A stretch of DNA of 64,000 nt from Sphingomonas pseudosanguinis. Its GTDB lineage: Bacteria; Pseudomonadota; Alphaproteobacteria; Sphingomonadales; Sphingomonadaceae. Below are positions 19,735-28,402 of the stretch, one piece after another. Location of the stretch: NCBI RefSeq assembly GCF_014196255.1, contig NZ_JACIDH010000005.1:1-64000 (forward strand), given 5' to 3'. The position numbers were made by a program, and so were the translations under genes. The notes below the pieces were generated by a model, which was not told the origin of the DNA, did not search any database, and saw only the letters and a list, made by a program, of their open reading frames with translations. Numbering within the stretch: the first letter of the stretch is position 1; each line of letters begins with the position of its first letter.

Positions 19735-20028
19735 TCAGAGTCGCGCGACGACCTCGCCGATCCGCTCGAGCAGGGCGGGATCGGCCTCGTCCATCTCCGC
19801 CGCCTGACCCGCCAGGGTCATCAGCGGCAGCGCATTGACGCTGGCCGCCAGCCCCTTCAGCCGCAGCGCGGCCTCGCGCCATTCAGCGCCGCCCTGGGCC
19901 TTGTGCATCGCCTCCAGCGCGCGGGTCGCACTGTCGACGAAAGCGATACGCAAATCCTGGATCACGGCCGGTTCGTCACCCGCAACCGCTGCCAGGGCAG
20001 CGTCGATCGTTCCGCGTTCATAGGTCAT
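19735..20028 (-). CDS. Hpt-like domain protein without the phospho-histidine
   Basis: A 97-residue helical protein that resembles a histidine phosphotransfer domain. The family's H-x-L-K-G core appears as ALRLKGLAASVNA: Leu55 (codon CTG, 19864-19866) stands where the phospho-His should be, while the Lys-Gly pair is kept. It therefore cannot relay phosphate but could still dock onto a kinase or receiver domain. The ATG at 20028 has GGGAG 8-12 bases upstream. It heads the reverse-strand cluster with the membrane, DUF2336-like and kinase-like genes, and is divergent from the coiled-coil gene at 20130. Confidence 0.68.
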   Translation of the reverse strand: MTYERGTIDAALAAVAGDEPAVIQDLRIAFVDSATRALEAMHKAQGGAEWREAALRLKGLAASVNALPLMTLAGQAAEMDEADPALLERIGEVVARL

Positions 20029-20129
20029 GATGGCTCCCATAAACCGGAAGCTCCTGCACGGAATAGCGCAATTCGCTTTCTGCCGCCGGCAAACGTGATA
20101 AACCGACCCATTGTGACACGGGGGCTTGG

Positions 20130-22454
20130 ATGATCGTGGATTTGCGCGCGGAGCGTCAGGACAGATCGGACCTGCTGGACGAAGCGTCGATCGCTGACGA
20201 CGCGCCGCAGCCCTTCGACGTCGCCGACCCCATGACGCGCCCCGCCCCCGGCCAGCCGGCGCAGGTCTGGCTGGAGGATCGGGTCGGCATCCCCGCCGAG
20301 CCGCCCGCCCCCCGCTGGCCGCTGTTCGCTGCCATCGCGCTGTCCACATTATGGCTGGTCGGCATCGTCCTGTGGGGGCTTGCCGGATCGTCGCCGGTGA
20401 CGCCCGACAGCTTCGCCCCGATCCTGACGCTGGCGCTCGCAGGGCCGATGCTGGTCACGCTCCTCTGGCTGATCGCACAGCGTAGCAGCCGCGCCGAGCA
20501 GCGCCGCTTCGCGCTGACCGCGCGTGACATGCGCGACGAGGCGCTGGCGCTGGAGAGCGCGGTCGCTGCCATCGGCCGCATGCTCGAGGCCAATCGCGGC
20601 GAACTGTCGGCGCAGGCCGTGGCGCTGGCGGAGATGGCGCAAGCCGCCGAAACCCGCTTCAACGCGATCGCCCGCGACCTGGCCGACGACATCCAGATGG
20701 TCGAGGCGCATGGCCGCACGCTGGCTGATGTCGCGGGCACCAGCCAGTCCAATCTCGCGCATCTGCTCGACGCGCTGCCCCACGCCGTGGACGAAGTCGG
20801 CGAGGCGAGCGACCGGATGGCGGAGGCCGCCCGCTCGGCGCAGAGCCATGCCGCCGCGCTCGACGCGCAGCTGGTCGCGCTCGGCCGGCGCGGGCAGGAT
20901 GCCGATACGATCGCCAGCGGCGCCGCGCAGCGTCTGGCCACGCATCTGGAACAGATGGAGGCGACCAGCCGCGCCGCAAGCGCGCATCTGGACACCGTCA
21001 CCGCCCATGTCGCGGCGACCATCGACGCGCTGCTCGAACGCGCCGCGCAGGCGCTCGACCAGTCGCGTCAGGGCATCGCCGAACAGGGCGAGGTGTTGGT
21101 CGCGATGGTCGGCGAGAACCAGCAGGCGCTCGACAGCGCGGCCCGCGACAGCGCCGATGCGCTGGCCGAGCGACTGACCCAGGTCGACGGTGCGGTGACC
21201 CGCCTGACCGCCGAACTGGAGGCGCAGCGGATCGCGGGCGAGGCGATCGTCGACACGCTCGACGCGCAGCTCGACCGGGTAGAGACGCGCATCGCGACGC
21301 TCCATGTCCAAGGCACCGAAAAGTCGCAGATGCTCGCCGCCTCGATCAGCGCGCTGGGCGGATCGGCGGATGCGATGACCGGCGCGCTGGAGGCGGGCGA
21401 GAGCATGGCCAATCGCGTGATCGGCACGACCGAGACGCTGCTGATCGCGCTGGATGCCGCCGCGCGCGAGATCGACGAGACACTGCCCGAGGCGCTGGCG
21501 CGGCTCGACCAACGGATCGTCGGCAGCCATGAGATCGTCGTCCGGACCAAGCCCGAATTGCTGGCGCTGGTGACCGCCGCCGAAAGCACCCACGAAGCGA
21601 TCGAAGCGATTGCCGAGGTCATCGCCGAGCAGCGCCAGACGCTGGAAACCCTGTCGGGCACGCTGATCGAAACGCTATCGACCGGCCGCGCCAAGGCGGA
21701 TGCGCTGGGCATGATGGTCGAGGAGACGATCGACCGCACGAACCAGTTCGCCGACGAGGCCGCGCCCAAGCTGGTCGACGCGCTGCTCCGCGTCCGCGAA
21801 ACCGCCGTGACGGCCGCCGACAGCGCGCGCGAGACGCTGGCCAACGTCATCCCGGAGGCGGCGAGCGTGCTCGAACATGCCAGCGCCGAGGCGATGCGCC
21901 GCGCCACCGGCAACACGGTCGAGCGCCAGGTCCATGCCATCGTCGACGCAACGCAAAGCGCGGTCGAGGCCGCGACCCGCGCGACGGAACGACTGGCGCG
22001 TCAGGCCGAGCTGATCGCGGAGAAGACCGCCGTCGTCGAAAGCCGGATCGAAAAAGCGCGCACCGAACGCGAGGACGCCGACCGCGACAATTTCGCGCGG
22101 CGTGCCTCGCTCTTGGTGGAGTCGCTCAACTCCGCCTCGATCGACATCGCCAAAATCTATGCGCCCGAAGTCACCGACAGCGCCTGGGCGGCCTATCTGA
22201 AGGGCGATCGCGGCGTCTTTACCCGGCGCGCGGTGCGTATCCTCGACTCGCATCAAGCGCGCGACATCGCCGATCTCTATGATCAGGACACCAAGTTCCG
22301 CGAGCATGTGAACCGCTATATCCATGACTTCGAGGCGATGCTGCGCGGCGTGCTGGCCCAGCGCGACGGGTCGCCACTGGGCGTGACGTTGCTGTCGTCG
22401 GACATGGGCAAGCTCTATGTCGCGCTCGCCCAGGCGATCGAGCGGCTTCGTTGA
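20130..22454 (+). CDS. Membrane-anchored long coiled-coil protein, unknown function
   Basis: 774 residues. A ~80-residue acidic and Pro-rich N terminus is followed by two hydrophobic helices (about 83-105 with ALSTLWLVGIVLWGL, and 115-137), then ~500 residues of heptad-rich Ala/Glu/Asp/Arg helix. A conserved-looking C-terminal globular part contains ARRASLLVESLNSASIDIAK and FREHVNRYIHDFEAML. The layout resembles chemoreceptor-like or cytoskeletal scaffold proteins, but the methyl-accepting hairpin tip is missing. It is divergent from the Hpt-like gene by 101 bases, so a shared regulatory region is likely. Role unknown; a polarity or envelope scaffold is only a guess. Confidence 0.75.
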   Translation: MIVDLRAERQDRSDLLDEASIADDAPQPFDVADPMTRPAPGQPAQVWLEDRVGIPAEPPAPRWPLFAAIALSTLWLVGIVLWGLAGSSPVTPDSFAPILTLALAGPMLVTLLWLIAQRSSRAEQRRFALTARDMRDEALALESAVAAIGRMLEANRGELSAQAVALAEMAQAAETRFNAIARDLADDIQMVEAHGRTLADVAGTSQSNLAHLLDALPHAVDEVGEASDRMAEAARSAQSHAAALDAQLVALGRRGQDADTIASGAAQRLATHLEQMEATSRAASAHLDTVTAHVAATIDALLERAAQALDQSRQGIAEQGEVLVAMVGENQQALDSAARDSADALAERLTQVDGAVTRLTAELEAQRIAGEAIVDTLDAQLDRVETRIATLHVQGTEKSQMLAASISALGGSADAMTGALEAGESMANRVIGTTETLLIALDAAAREIDETLPEALARLDQRIVGSHEIVVRTKPELLALVTAAESTHEAIEAIAEVIAEQRQTLETLSGTLIETLSTGRAKADALGMMVEETIDRTNQFADEAAPKLVDALLRVRETAVTAADSARETLANVIPEAASVLEHASAEAMRRATGNTVERQVHAIVDATQSAVEAATRATERLARQAELIAEKTAVVESRIEKARTEREDADRDNFARRASLLVESLNSASIDIAKIYAPEVTDSAWAAYLKGDRGVFTRRAVRILDSHQARDIADLYDQDTKFREHVNRYIHDFEAMLRGVLAQRDGSPLGVTLLSSDMGKLYVALAQAIERLR

Positions 22455-22519
22455 CGTCTGACGATGTGTCGTGACGGCGGCCGAGACGCGAAGCCTGGCC
22501 GAGCCCTGATCGACATTCA

Positions 22520-22625
22520 TTCCTCCCCTGTAAGGGGAGGTGGCAGGCCGAAGGCCTGACGGAGGGGTGTCCCCGTCGGCGAGATCCGCCTCAACGCACG
22601 ACGGTCACCCCCCTTACAGGTAAGG
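22520..22625. repeat. Palindromic repeat, family C
   Basis: The left part (22520-22575) has TCCTCCCCTGTAAGGGGAGG then GTGGCAGGCCGAAGGCCTGA and GGAGGGGTGT: two small hairpins in a row. A degenerate inverse arm (CCCCTTACAGGTAAGG) lies near 22609-22624. The same unit is found at 44519-44575 and twice at 47550-47690. It occupies the gap between the convergent coiled-coil and WYL regulator genes; nothing else is seen in 22455-22659. Confidence 0.8.
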
Positions 22626-22659
22626 AACGACGGCGGCCGTGTCCGAATGTCGACAAGGC

Positions 22660-23382
22660 CTAGCCCTGATCCACGTCCCGTTCATACAGCCGGTAGCGGT
22701 CATGCGCGATGTCCGGCCGCCGGCGCCATTCGCGCAACAAGACGGTCCGGCGACGGCGATAGCGATCGGCTAGCAGGCGCGCGCTAACGATGCGGTCGAT
22801 GCGGAAGGTCCGGTAATCGCCGCGCAATTCGCACCAGCCGATGAGCACTTCCGCGCGGTTGTACAGGCCGGTCGCGAAGGGCCAGATGATGCGCCGCGAC
22901 GGATCGCCGTCGATGTCACGATAGACGAGATGCATCCGCCGTTCCTCCCGAATGGCGGCGTCCAGTTCCAGTGGGTCACCCCCCTCATGATCCTCGGCAT
23001 CCGGATCGATGCACGACAGGGTGGACCGCATAGCCATGGCCTGTTCCGGCGTCATCGCGGCCATGATCCGTGCGGCGGCATTGCGCGCCGCCCGCGTCGT
23101 GTCCGGGTCGGCATGCTCGGCGACTTCGGTCACGCCCAGGAGCAGCGCCTCGACCTCCTCGACCGGCAAATGCAACGGCGCCAGCACTATGCCGGGGGTC
23201 AGCCGATAGCCGCGCTCGGCGTCGCCCTCGATCTCGGCCCCCAGCGACCGGAGCGTCGCGATGTCACGATCTAGGGCACGCGGTGACATGCCGAGCTGCT
23301 CGGCCATGTGCCGGCCGGGCACGACACCGACCTGGCGATGCAGCAGATGGAGAATATCCAACAGGCGGGACGGGCGCGCCAT
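22660..23382 (-). CDS. WYL-domain transcriptional regulator (YafY type)
   Basis: 240 residues. An N-terminal helix-turn-helix (SRLLDILHLLHRQ, then MAEQLGMSPRALDRDIATLRSLGAEI) is followed by a WYL-like ligand domain (about 130-210), where IREERRMHLVYRDIDGD and LIGWCELRGDYRTFRIDRI are recognisable. Such proteins bind nucleotides or nucleic acids and regulate varied targets. The start is 1 base from the DUF1467 stop codon, so it is probably the last gene of the long nuo-to-rnj transcription unit. Its target cannot be inferred from the sequence. Confidence 0.88.
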   Translation of the reverse strand: MARPSRLLDILHLLHRQVGVVPGRHMAEQLGMSPRALDRDIATLRSLGAEIEGDAERGYRLTPGIVLAPLHLPVEEVEALLLGVTEVAEHADPDTTRAARNAAARIMAAMTPEQAMAMRSTLSCIDPDAEDHEGGDPLELDAAIREERRMHLVYRDIDGDPSRRIIWPFATGLYNRAEVLIGWCELRGDYRTFRIDRIVSARLLADRYRRRRTVLLREWRRRPDIAHDRYRLYERDVDQG

Positions 23383-23383
23383 G

Positions 23384-23659
23384 TCAGACGTCCCGGCTCA
23401 CCCCGCTCCAGTCGAGCATGCCGGCGGTGATCCAACCATTGACATAGTTGAGATAGAACAGCGCGAACATCACCGTCGCGGTGATCGTCGTACGCAGCAG
23501 GAAGCGCCCGACCAGAAACACATGCGGCGCGCTTTCCGCCGTGCCGGGGATATGCTCACCCCCCGCCTCGTGCGTGGTCCTGACCCCGAAGGGCAGGACC
23601 AGGAACACGGCGAGGAACCAGAAGAGGACGTAGATCGCAAGGGCCGACGTCCAGTGCAT
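23384..23659 (-). CDS. DUF1467 family membrane protein
   Basis: A 91-residue protein with two hydrophobic helices (about 5-25 and 54-74) and the VLPFGVRT segment typical of the DUF1467 family, which is confined mostly to alphaproteobacteria. Inner-membrane location is expected; function is unknown. It lies 4 bases after rnj, an arrangement common in sphingomonads. Confidence 0.85.
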   Translation of the reverse strand: MHWTSALAIYVLFWFLAVFLVLPFGVRTTHEAGGEHIPGTAESAPHVFLVGRFLLRTTITATVMFALFYLNYVNGWITAGMLDWSGVSRDV

Positions 23660-23663
23660 GGTC

Positions 23664-25298
23664 TTATCCCTCGATCAGCAGAACGTCGACGATCGGCTTC
23701 TTGCCGGTCCAGCGCGTCGCGACCTTGCGCACCGAGAGGCGGATGTCCTCGCGCAGCTTGTCGGTCGCGCGACGCGGGCCGTCGACCGCCTTGGCCGCGG
23801 CAGCGATCGCCTCGGTAATGAAGGCATCGCGCTCGTCCTCGACCGGCACGCCCTGCACGCGAACCTGCGGGCTGCCCACCAGCCGCCCCTTGGCGACCGC
23901 GACGCCGACCGAGATCTGGCCGTTGATCGCCAGCTTACGCCGCTCGTTCATCGTCGAGCCGTCCGACGGCAGGATGACGTCGCCGTCGAGCACCAGCCGC
24001 CCGACCGGCACATTGCCGATCTTGGTCGCATTGCCGGGCAGCAGGCGGACCATGTCGCCGTCCGACTGGACGAGGGTCTGCGGCACGCCCTGCGTCGTGG
24101 CGAAGCGGGCATGTTCCATCATGTGCCGCATCTCGCCGTGCACCGGCATCAGCGTGCGCGGGCGCAGCCACTTGTACATCTGCGCCAGTTCGGGCTGGCC
24201 GGGATGGCCCGAGACATGGACATGCGCCTGACGCTCGGTGACCATGCGGACGCCCTTGCCCGCCAGGATGTTCTGGATACGGCCGACCGCCGTCTCGTTG
24301 CCCGGAATCTGGCGCGCCGAGAAGATCACCGTGTCGCCGGTGTCGAGCCGGATCGTGTGGCTGCCCTCGGCGATGCGCGACAGCGCCGCGCGCGGCTCAC
24401 CCTGCCCACCGGTTGCGACGATCAGCACGCGGTCCTTGGGCAGGCGCATCGCCGTCTCGGGATCGACAACCTCGGGGAAGCCCTTGAAGTAGCCACAGGC
24501 GCGGCCGACCTTCAAAATCCGGTCGAGCGAGCGGCCGGTGACGCACAGCTTGCGCCCCGTTTCCTTGGCGACCTCGCCCAGCGTTACCAGACGCGCGGCG
24601 TTGGAGGCGAAGGTGGTGACGACCACGCGCCCCTTGGCCTTGGCAACCGTCTCGGCGATGCCGGGGCGCACGCTGGCTTCCGAGCCCGAGGCTTCGGTGT
24701 TGAAGGCGTTGGTGGAGTCGCACACCAGTACGTCGACGCCCATGTCGCCGATCGACGACAGCTGCGCAGGGCTGGCGGGCTTGCCGATGACGGGGGTCTG
24801 GTCGAGCTTCCAGTCGCCAGTATGGAAGACGCGGCCGACAGCGGTCTCGATCAGCAGCGCGTTGGCTTCGGGGATCGAGTGCGACAGCGGCACGAAGGTG
24901 AAGTCGAACGGGCCGACCTCGAACGTCTTGCCCGCCTCCATCACGCGCAGCTTGACGCGGTTGGCGCTGCCCTCTTCCTCCAGCTTGCCGCGCACCAGCC
25001 CGGCGGTGAAGGCGGTGGCGTAGATGGGCACGCCCAGATCCTCGGCCAGATAGGGCAGCGCGCCGATATGGTCTTCATGACCATGGGTCAGCACGATGCC
25101 AACCAAGTCGTCCAGCCGGTCCTCGATGAAGCTCAGGTCGGGCAGGATCACGTCGATGCCGGGATAGGCCGGATCGGCGAAGGTGATGCCGCAATCGACC
25201 ATCACCCATTTGCCTTCGGTGCCGTACAGGTTCACGTTCATGCCGATTTCACCCGATCCACCGAGCGCGCAGAACAGCAATTCTTTCTTCGGAGTCAT
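23664..25298 (-). CDS. rnj: Ribonuclease J
   Basis: A metallo-beta-lactamase/beta-CASP nuclease with endonuclease and 5'-exonuclease activity, working on mRNA turnover and rRNA 5' ends. The 544 residues include the zinc motif LTHGHEDHIG, the aspartate region TGDWKLDQTP, the beta-CASP domain with ATGGQGEPRAALSR, MPVHGEMRHM, and a C-terminal dimer domain. Together with the absence of any RNase E gene in this window, it fits the alphaproteobacterial habit of carrying RNase J. The 141 bp gap to coaX could hold an internal promoter. Confidence 0.94.
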   Translation of the reverse strand: MTPKKELLFCALGGSGEIGMNVNLYGTEGKWVMVDCGITFADPAYPGIDVILPDLSFIEDRLDDLVGIVLTHGHEDHIGALPYLAEDLGVPIYATAFTAGLVRGKLEEEGSANRVKLRVMEAGKTFEVGPFDFTFVPLSHSIPEANALLIETAVGRVFHTGDWKLDQTPVIGKPASPAQLSSIGDMGVDVLVCDSTNAFNTEASGSEASVRPGIAETVAKAKGRVVVTTFASNAARLVTLGEVAKETGRKLCVTGRSLDRILKVGRACGYFKGFPEVVDPETAMRLPKDRVLIVATGGQGEPRAALSRIAEGSHTIRLDTGDTVIFSARQIPGNETAVGRIQNILAGKGVRMVTERQAHVHVSGHPGQPELAQMYKWLRPRTLMPVHGEMRHMMEHARFATTQGVPQTLVQSDGDMVRLLPGNATKIGNVPVGRLVLDGDVILPSDGSTMNERRKLAINGQISVGVAVAKGRLVGSPQVRVQGVPVEDERDAFITEAIAAAAKAVDGPRRATDKLREDIRLSVRKVATRWTGKKPIVDVLLIEG

Positions 25299-25439
25299 TC
25301 ACTTCCTGACAATAGAAGCCCCGCCCCGCTGCAAGCGGAGGCCATGGGGCATAGGGATTGCGCCGGTCAGGGCGCGGTCATCTCATGCGTGGCTCGAACG
25401 CCCTGCGGATATTCGCGGGCTGCCCGAACCAAATTCTGT

Positions 25440-26219
25440 TTACCCGATATGGGCGCGTTCCCACAGGATCGCCAGCCCCTGAATGGTCAGATCGGGCTCG
25501 ATATGATCGAATACATGGGTGTGCGGGCTCAGCAGCGCGGCCAGACCGCCGGTGGCGAGCACCTTGACCGGCCGCCCGACCTGCGCTTTCAGCCGTGCGA
25601 CCAGACCCTCGATCATCGCGATATAGCCCCAGAAGATACCGATATGCATCTGGTCGACCGTATTGCGGCCGATCACGCTGCGGCTCTCCGGCGCCTCGAT
25701 CGCGATGCGCGGCAGCTTGGCGGCCGCGGTCACCAGCGCATCGAGCGACAGGTTGATGCCGGGCGCGATGATCCCACCCTTATAAGCGCCCTGATAGTCG
25801 CTGATGTCGAAGGTCGTCGCTGTGCCGAAATCGATGGTGATCAGGTCGCCGGGATGCAGCGCATGTGCCGCGATCGTGTTGACCGCACGGTCGGCGCCCA
25901 GCGAGGCGGGTTCGTCGACGTCGATCGCGATCCCCCATTCCACTGGCGCACGGCCGGCGATCAAGGGATCGACCTTGAAATATTTCTGCGCCAGCACCTG
26001 AAGATTATGGAGCGCGCGCGGCACGACCGTGGCGATGATGACGCCGGTCACATCCTCGCGCGCATAGCCTTCCAGCGCCAGCAACTGGCTGAGCCATACC
26101 GCATATTCGTCGCCCGTCCGGCGCGGATCGGTCGCGATGCGCCAGCGGCCCTTGATCGTCCGCCCCTCGAGCAGCGCGAAGACCACGTTCGTGTTCCCGG
26201 CATCGATGGCAAGCAGCAT
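25440..26219 (-). CDS. coaX: Type III pantothenate kinase
   Basis: Phosphorylates pantothenate, first step of coenzyme A synthesis; the type III enzyme is not feedback-inhibited by CoA. The 259 residues show [11 protein letters not shown] (phosphate 1 loop), [21 protein letters not shown] and GGIIAPGI, all typical of this ASKHA-fold family. It follows birA by 9 bases in the same transcript, so two cofactor genes ride behind complex I. Confidence 0.95.
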   Translation of the reverse strand: MLLAIDAGNTNVVFALLEGRTIKGRWRIATDPRRTGDEYAVWLSQLLALEGYAREDVTGVIIATVVPRALHNLQVLAQKYFKVDPLIAGRAPVEWGIAIDVDEPASLGADRAVNTIAAHALHPGDLITIDFGTATTFDISDYQGAYKGGIIAPGINLSLDALVTAAAKLPRIAIEAPESRSVIGRNTVDQMHIGIFWGYIAMIEGLVARLKAQVGRPVKVLATGGLAALLSPHTHVFDHIEPDLTIQGLAILWERAHIG

Positions 26220-26228
26220 GAAAGTCCC

Positions 26229-26972
26229 TCAGACCAGGAAGATATCGCCGGCATGGATGACATGGGCCGCGCCATCCGCCAAGGCCAGCCGCAGCGCGCC
26301 GTCATGCGCCAGCCCGTCGAACGCCCCCGTCAGGACCTGCCCATCGGGCAAACGCGCGGTCAGCGGCGTTCCGCGCGGATGCGCCCGCGCCTCCCAACGC
26401 CGGACGATCGCGCCCAATCCTTCCTCGCGCCAGACGGCGAGCCAGCGGGTCATGGCTTCGGCGAGCAGCGCCTGCATCGTCGCGGGCGCGACATCGACGC
26501 CATGATCGACCAGCGCGGTCGTGGCGCGGTCGGGTAGCTGCGGGGCCGACGCCAGATTGATCCCCATGCCGATGATGACCGCATCGCCGGTGCGCTCCAG
26601 TAAAATGCCCGACAGCTTGGCTCCGTCGATCAACAGATCATTGGGCCATTTGAGCATCGCGCGCGTCGTGGTGCCCGACAGGCACGCCGCCACCGCATCC
26701 TCGATGGCGACGGCGGCGACCAGTGCCAATGTGGCTGCCATCGGATCGCCGGGCCGCAGCCGGACCAGCGTCGACCCGTAGAAATTGCCCGAGGGCGAGG
26801 ACCATTCCCGCCCCTGGCGTCCGCGCCCCGCCGTCTGGCGGTCGGCGCGGAGCCAGAGGCCGTCTTCACCGCCTGCTTCCGCAAGCTGGCGAAGATCGGC
26901 ATTGGTCGATCCCGTCTCCGCGACGTGGAGCAATCGGCTCAGAACAGCGCTCGAGCCGCCGCCAGCGACCAT
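26229..26972 (-). CDS. birA: Biotin--[acetyl-CoA-carboxylase] ligase
   Basis: Makes biotinyl-AMP and attaches biotin to the carboxyl-carrier protein. The 247 residues contain TAGRGRQGREWSSP (biotinyl-AMP loop), LKWPNDLLIDGAKLSGIL and GMGINL. There is no N-terminal DNA-binding wing, so this is the short ligase-only form and not a biotin repressor. The first ATG at 26972 makes it overlap nuoN by 34 bases and has no clear ribosome site; a TTG at 26933, just after the nuoN stop, is an alternative start that keeps the conserved ETGSTN. Confidence 0.92.
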   Translation of the reverse strand: MVAGGGSSAVLSRLLHVAETGSTNADLRQLAEAGGEDGLWLRADRQTAGRGRQGREWSSPSGNFYGSTLVRLRPGDPMAATLALVAAVAIEDAVAACLSGTTTRAMLKWPNDLLIDGAKLSGILLERTGDAVIIGMGINLASAPQLPDRATTALVDHGVDVAPATMQALLAEAMTRWLAVWREEGLGAIVRRWEARAHPRGTPLTARLPDGQVLTGAFDGLAHDGALRLALADGAAHVIHAGDIFLV

Positions 26973-28402
26973 GCGCCGAGCACCGGGATCAGCAGATAGC
27001 CGACCGGCGACACGAACAACGCCGACAGCGCGATCAGGCCGTTCTCGACGGGCTGCGCCTCGCTATTGTCCCAGGCACCCGCCGGCTCATCGAAGAACAT
27101 CGTCTTGATGATGCGCAGGTAATAATAGGCACCGATCACCGAGGCGACGACGCCGATCACCGCCAGCGGGAACAGCCCCGCCGCGACCGCCGCATTGAAC
27201 ACCGCGAACTTGGCATAGAAGCCGAGCAGCGGCGGAATACCCGCGACCGAGAACATGAAGAACGCCATCGCCCAGGCGAGTGCCGGACGCGTGCGCGACA
27301 GGCCCGACAGGCTGGCGATCGACTCCAGCGGATTGCCCTGCTCGTCGCGCATACGGATGACGATCAGGAACGCACCCAGCGTCATGATGACGTAGATGGT
27401 GAGGTACGTCAGCACCGCCGCGACGCCCTGCGCCGTGCCCGCCGCCAGACCGATGAGGGCAAAGCCGACATTGTTGATCGACGAATAGGCGAGCAGACGC
27501 TTGATATTGGTCTGCCCGATCGCCGCGACCGCGCCGAGGATGATCGAGGCGAGCGCCGCGAAGGTCACGATCTGCTGCCACTGCTGCACTGCCGAGCCCA
27601 TGGCCTCGACGGCGACGCGGATCGCCAGCGCCATCGCCGCAACCTTGGGGGCCGAGGCGAAGAAGGCGGTCACCGGGGTCGGCGCACCTTCATAGACGTC
27701 CGGCGTCCACATGTGGAACGGCACCGCCGACATCTTGAACGCCAGGCCCGCGAACACGAACACCAGGCCGAAGACCAGACCCAGCGAGCGCGTGCCCATC
27801 GCCGCGTCGCGACCATAGGCGCCCGCGATCTGCGCGAAGTCGGTCGAGCCCGAGAAGCCATAGACCAGCGAGATACCATAGAGCAGGATGCCCGATGCCA
27901 GCGCGCCGAGCACGAAATACTTCAGACCCGCTTCGGCCGAACGACCGTCGCGACGCATGAAGCTTGCCAGGACATAAGCCGACAGGCTCTGCAGTTCGAG
28001 ACCGACATAGAGGGTCAGCAGATCGCCCGCCGACACCATCATACCCATGCCGACCGCCGAGAGCAGCATCAGGATGGGATATTCGGGACGCAGATCCTCA
28101 CCCGGCGAACGCGCGAAGAAGCGCGGGGCCATGATGATCGCCACGGCGGTCGCCAGATAGATCAGCACCTTGGCGAAACCGGCAAAGGCGTCCGCGCGGT
28201 ACAGACCGCCAAAGGCAAGCCCACCGGTCGTCGACGGCCCGGCGAGCGCGACGATCGCACCGGCCAGCACGAACACCGCCGCGATCGAGATGCCGCGCGT
28301 GGCGTTCGTCCCGCCCCAGGCGGCGACGAGCATCAGCGCGATCGCGCCTAGGCTCAGCACCAGCTCGGGCAGGACCATCAGAAGGTTCAACGAATAGCTC
28401 AT
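26939..28402 (-). CDS. nuoN: NADH dehydrogenase I subunit N
   Basis: Antiporter-like proton-pumping subunit of complex I. 487 residues and about 14 hydrophobic helices. The conserved proton-channel regions are visible: a Glu-bearing helix (LYVGLELQSLSAYVL), a Lys helix (FKMSAVPFHMWTPDVYEGAP) and the second-half Lys helix NIKRLLAYSSINNVG. Its start overlaps the nuoM stop by one base. It is the last nuo gene and overlaps birA. Confidence 0.96.
   Translation of the reverse strand: MSYSLNLLMVLPELVLSLGAIALMLVAAWGGTNATRGISIAAVFVLAGAIVALAGPSTTGGLAFGGLYRADAFAGFAKVLIYLATAVAIIMAPRFFARSPGEDLRPEYPILMLLSAVGMGMMVSAGDLLTLYVGLELQSLSAYVLASFMRRDGRSAEAGLKYFVLGALASGILLYGISLVYGFSGSTDFAQIAGAYGRDAAMGTRSLGLVFGLVFVFAGLAFKMSAVPFHMWTPDVYEGAPTPVTAFFASAPKVAAMALAIRVAVEAMGSAVQQWQQIVTFAALASIILGAVAAIGQTNIKRLLAYSSINNVGFALIGLAAGTAQGVAAVLTYLTIYVIMTLGAFLIVIRMRDEQGNPLESIASLSGLSRTRPALAWAMAFFMFSVAGIPPLLGFYAKFAVFNAAVAAGLFPLAVIGVVASVIGAYYYLRIIKTMFFDEPAGAWDNSEAQPVENGLIALSALFVSPVGYLLIPVLGAWSLAAARALF

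Noticed and set aside
23658-26537. A 959-codon open frame on the plus strand
   Set aside because: It runs antisense to rnj, coaX and birA, which have clear catalytic motifs. Its product is full of Arg, His, Gln and Asp in the pattern of an antisense frame in GC-rich DNA.
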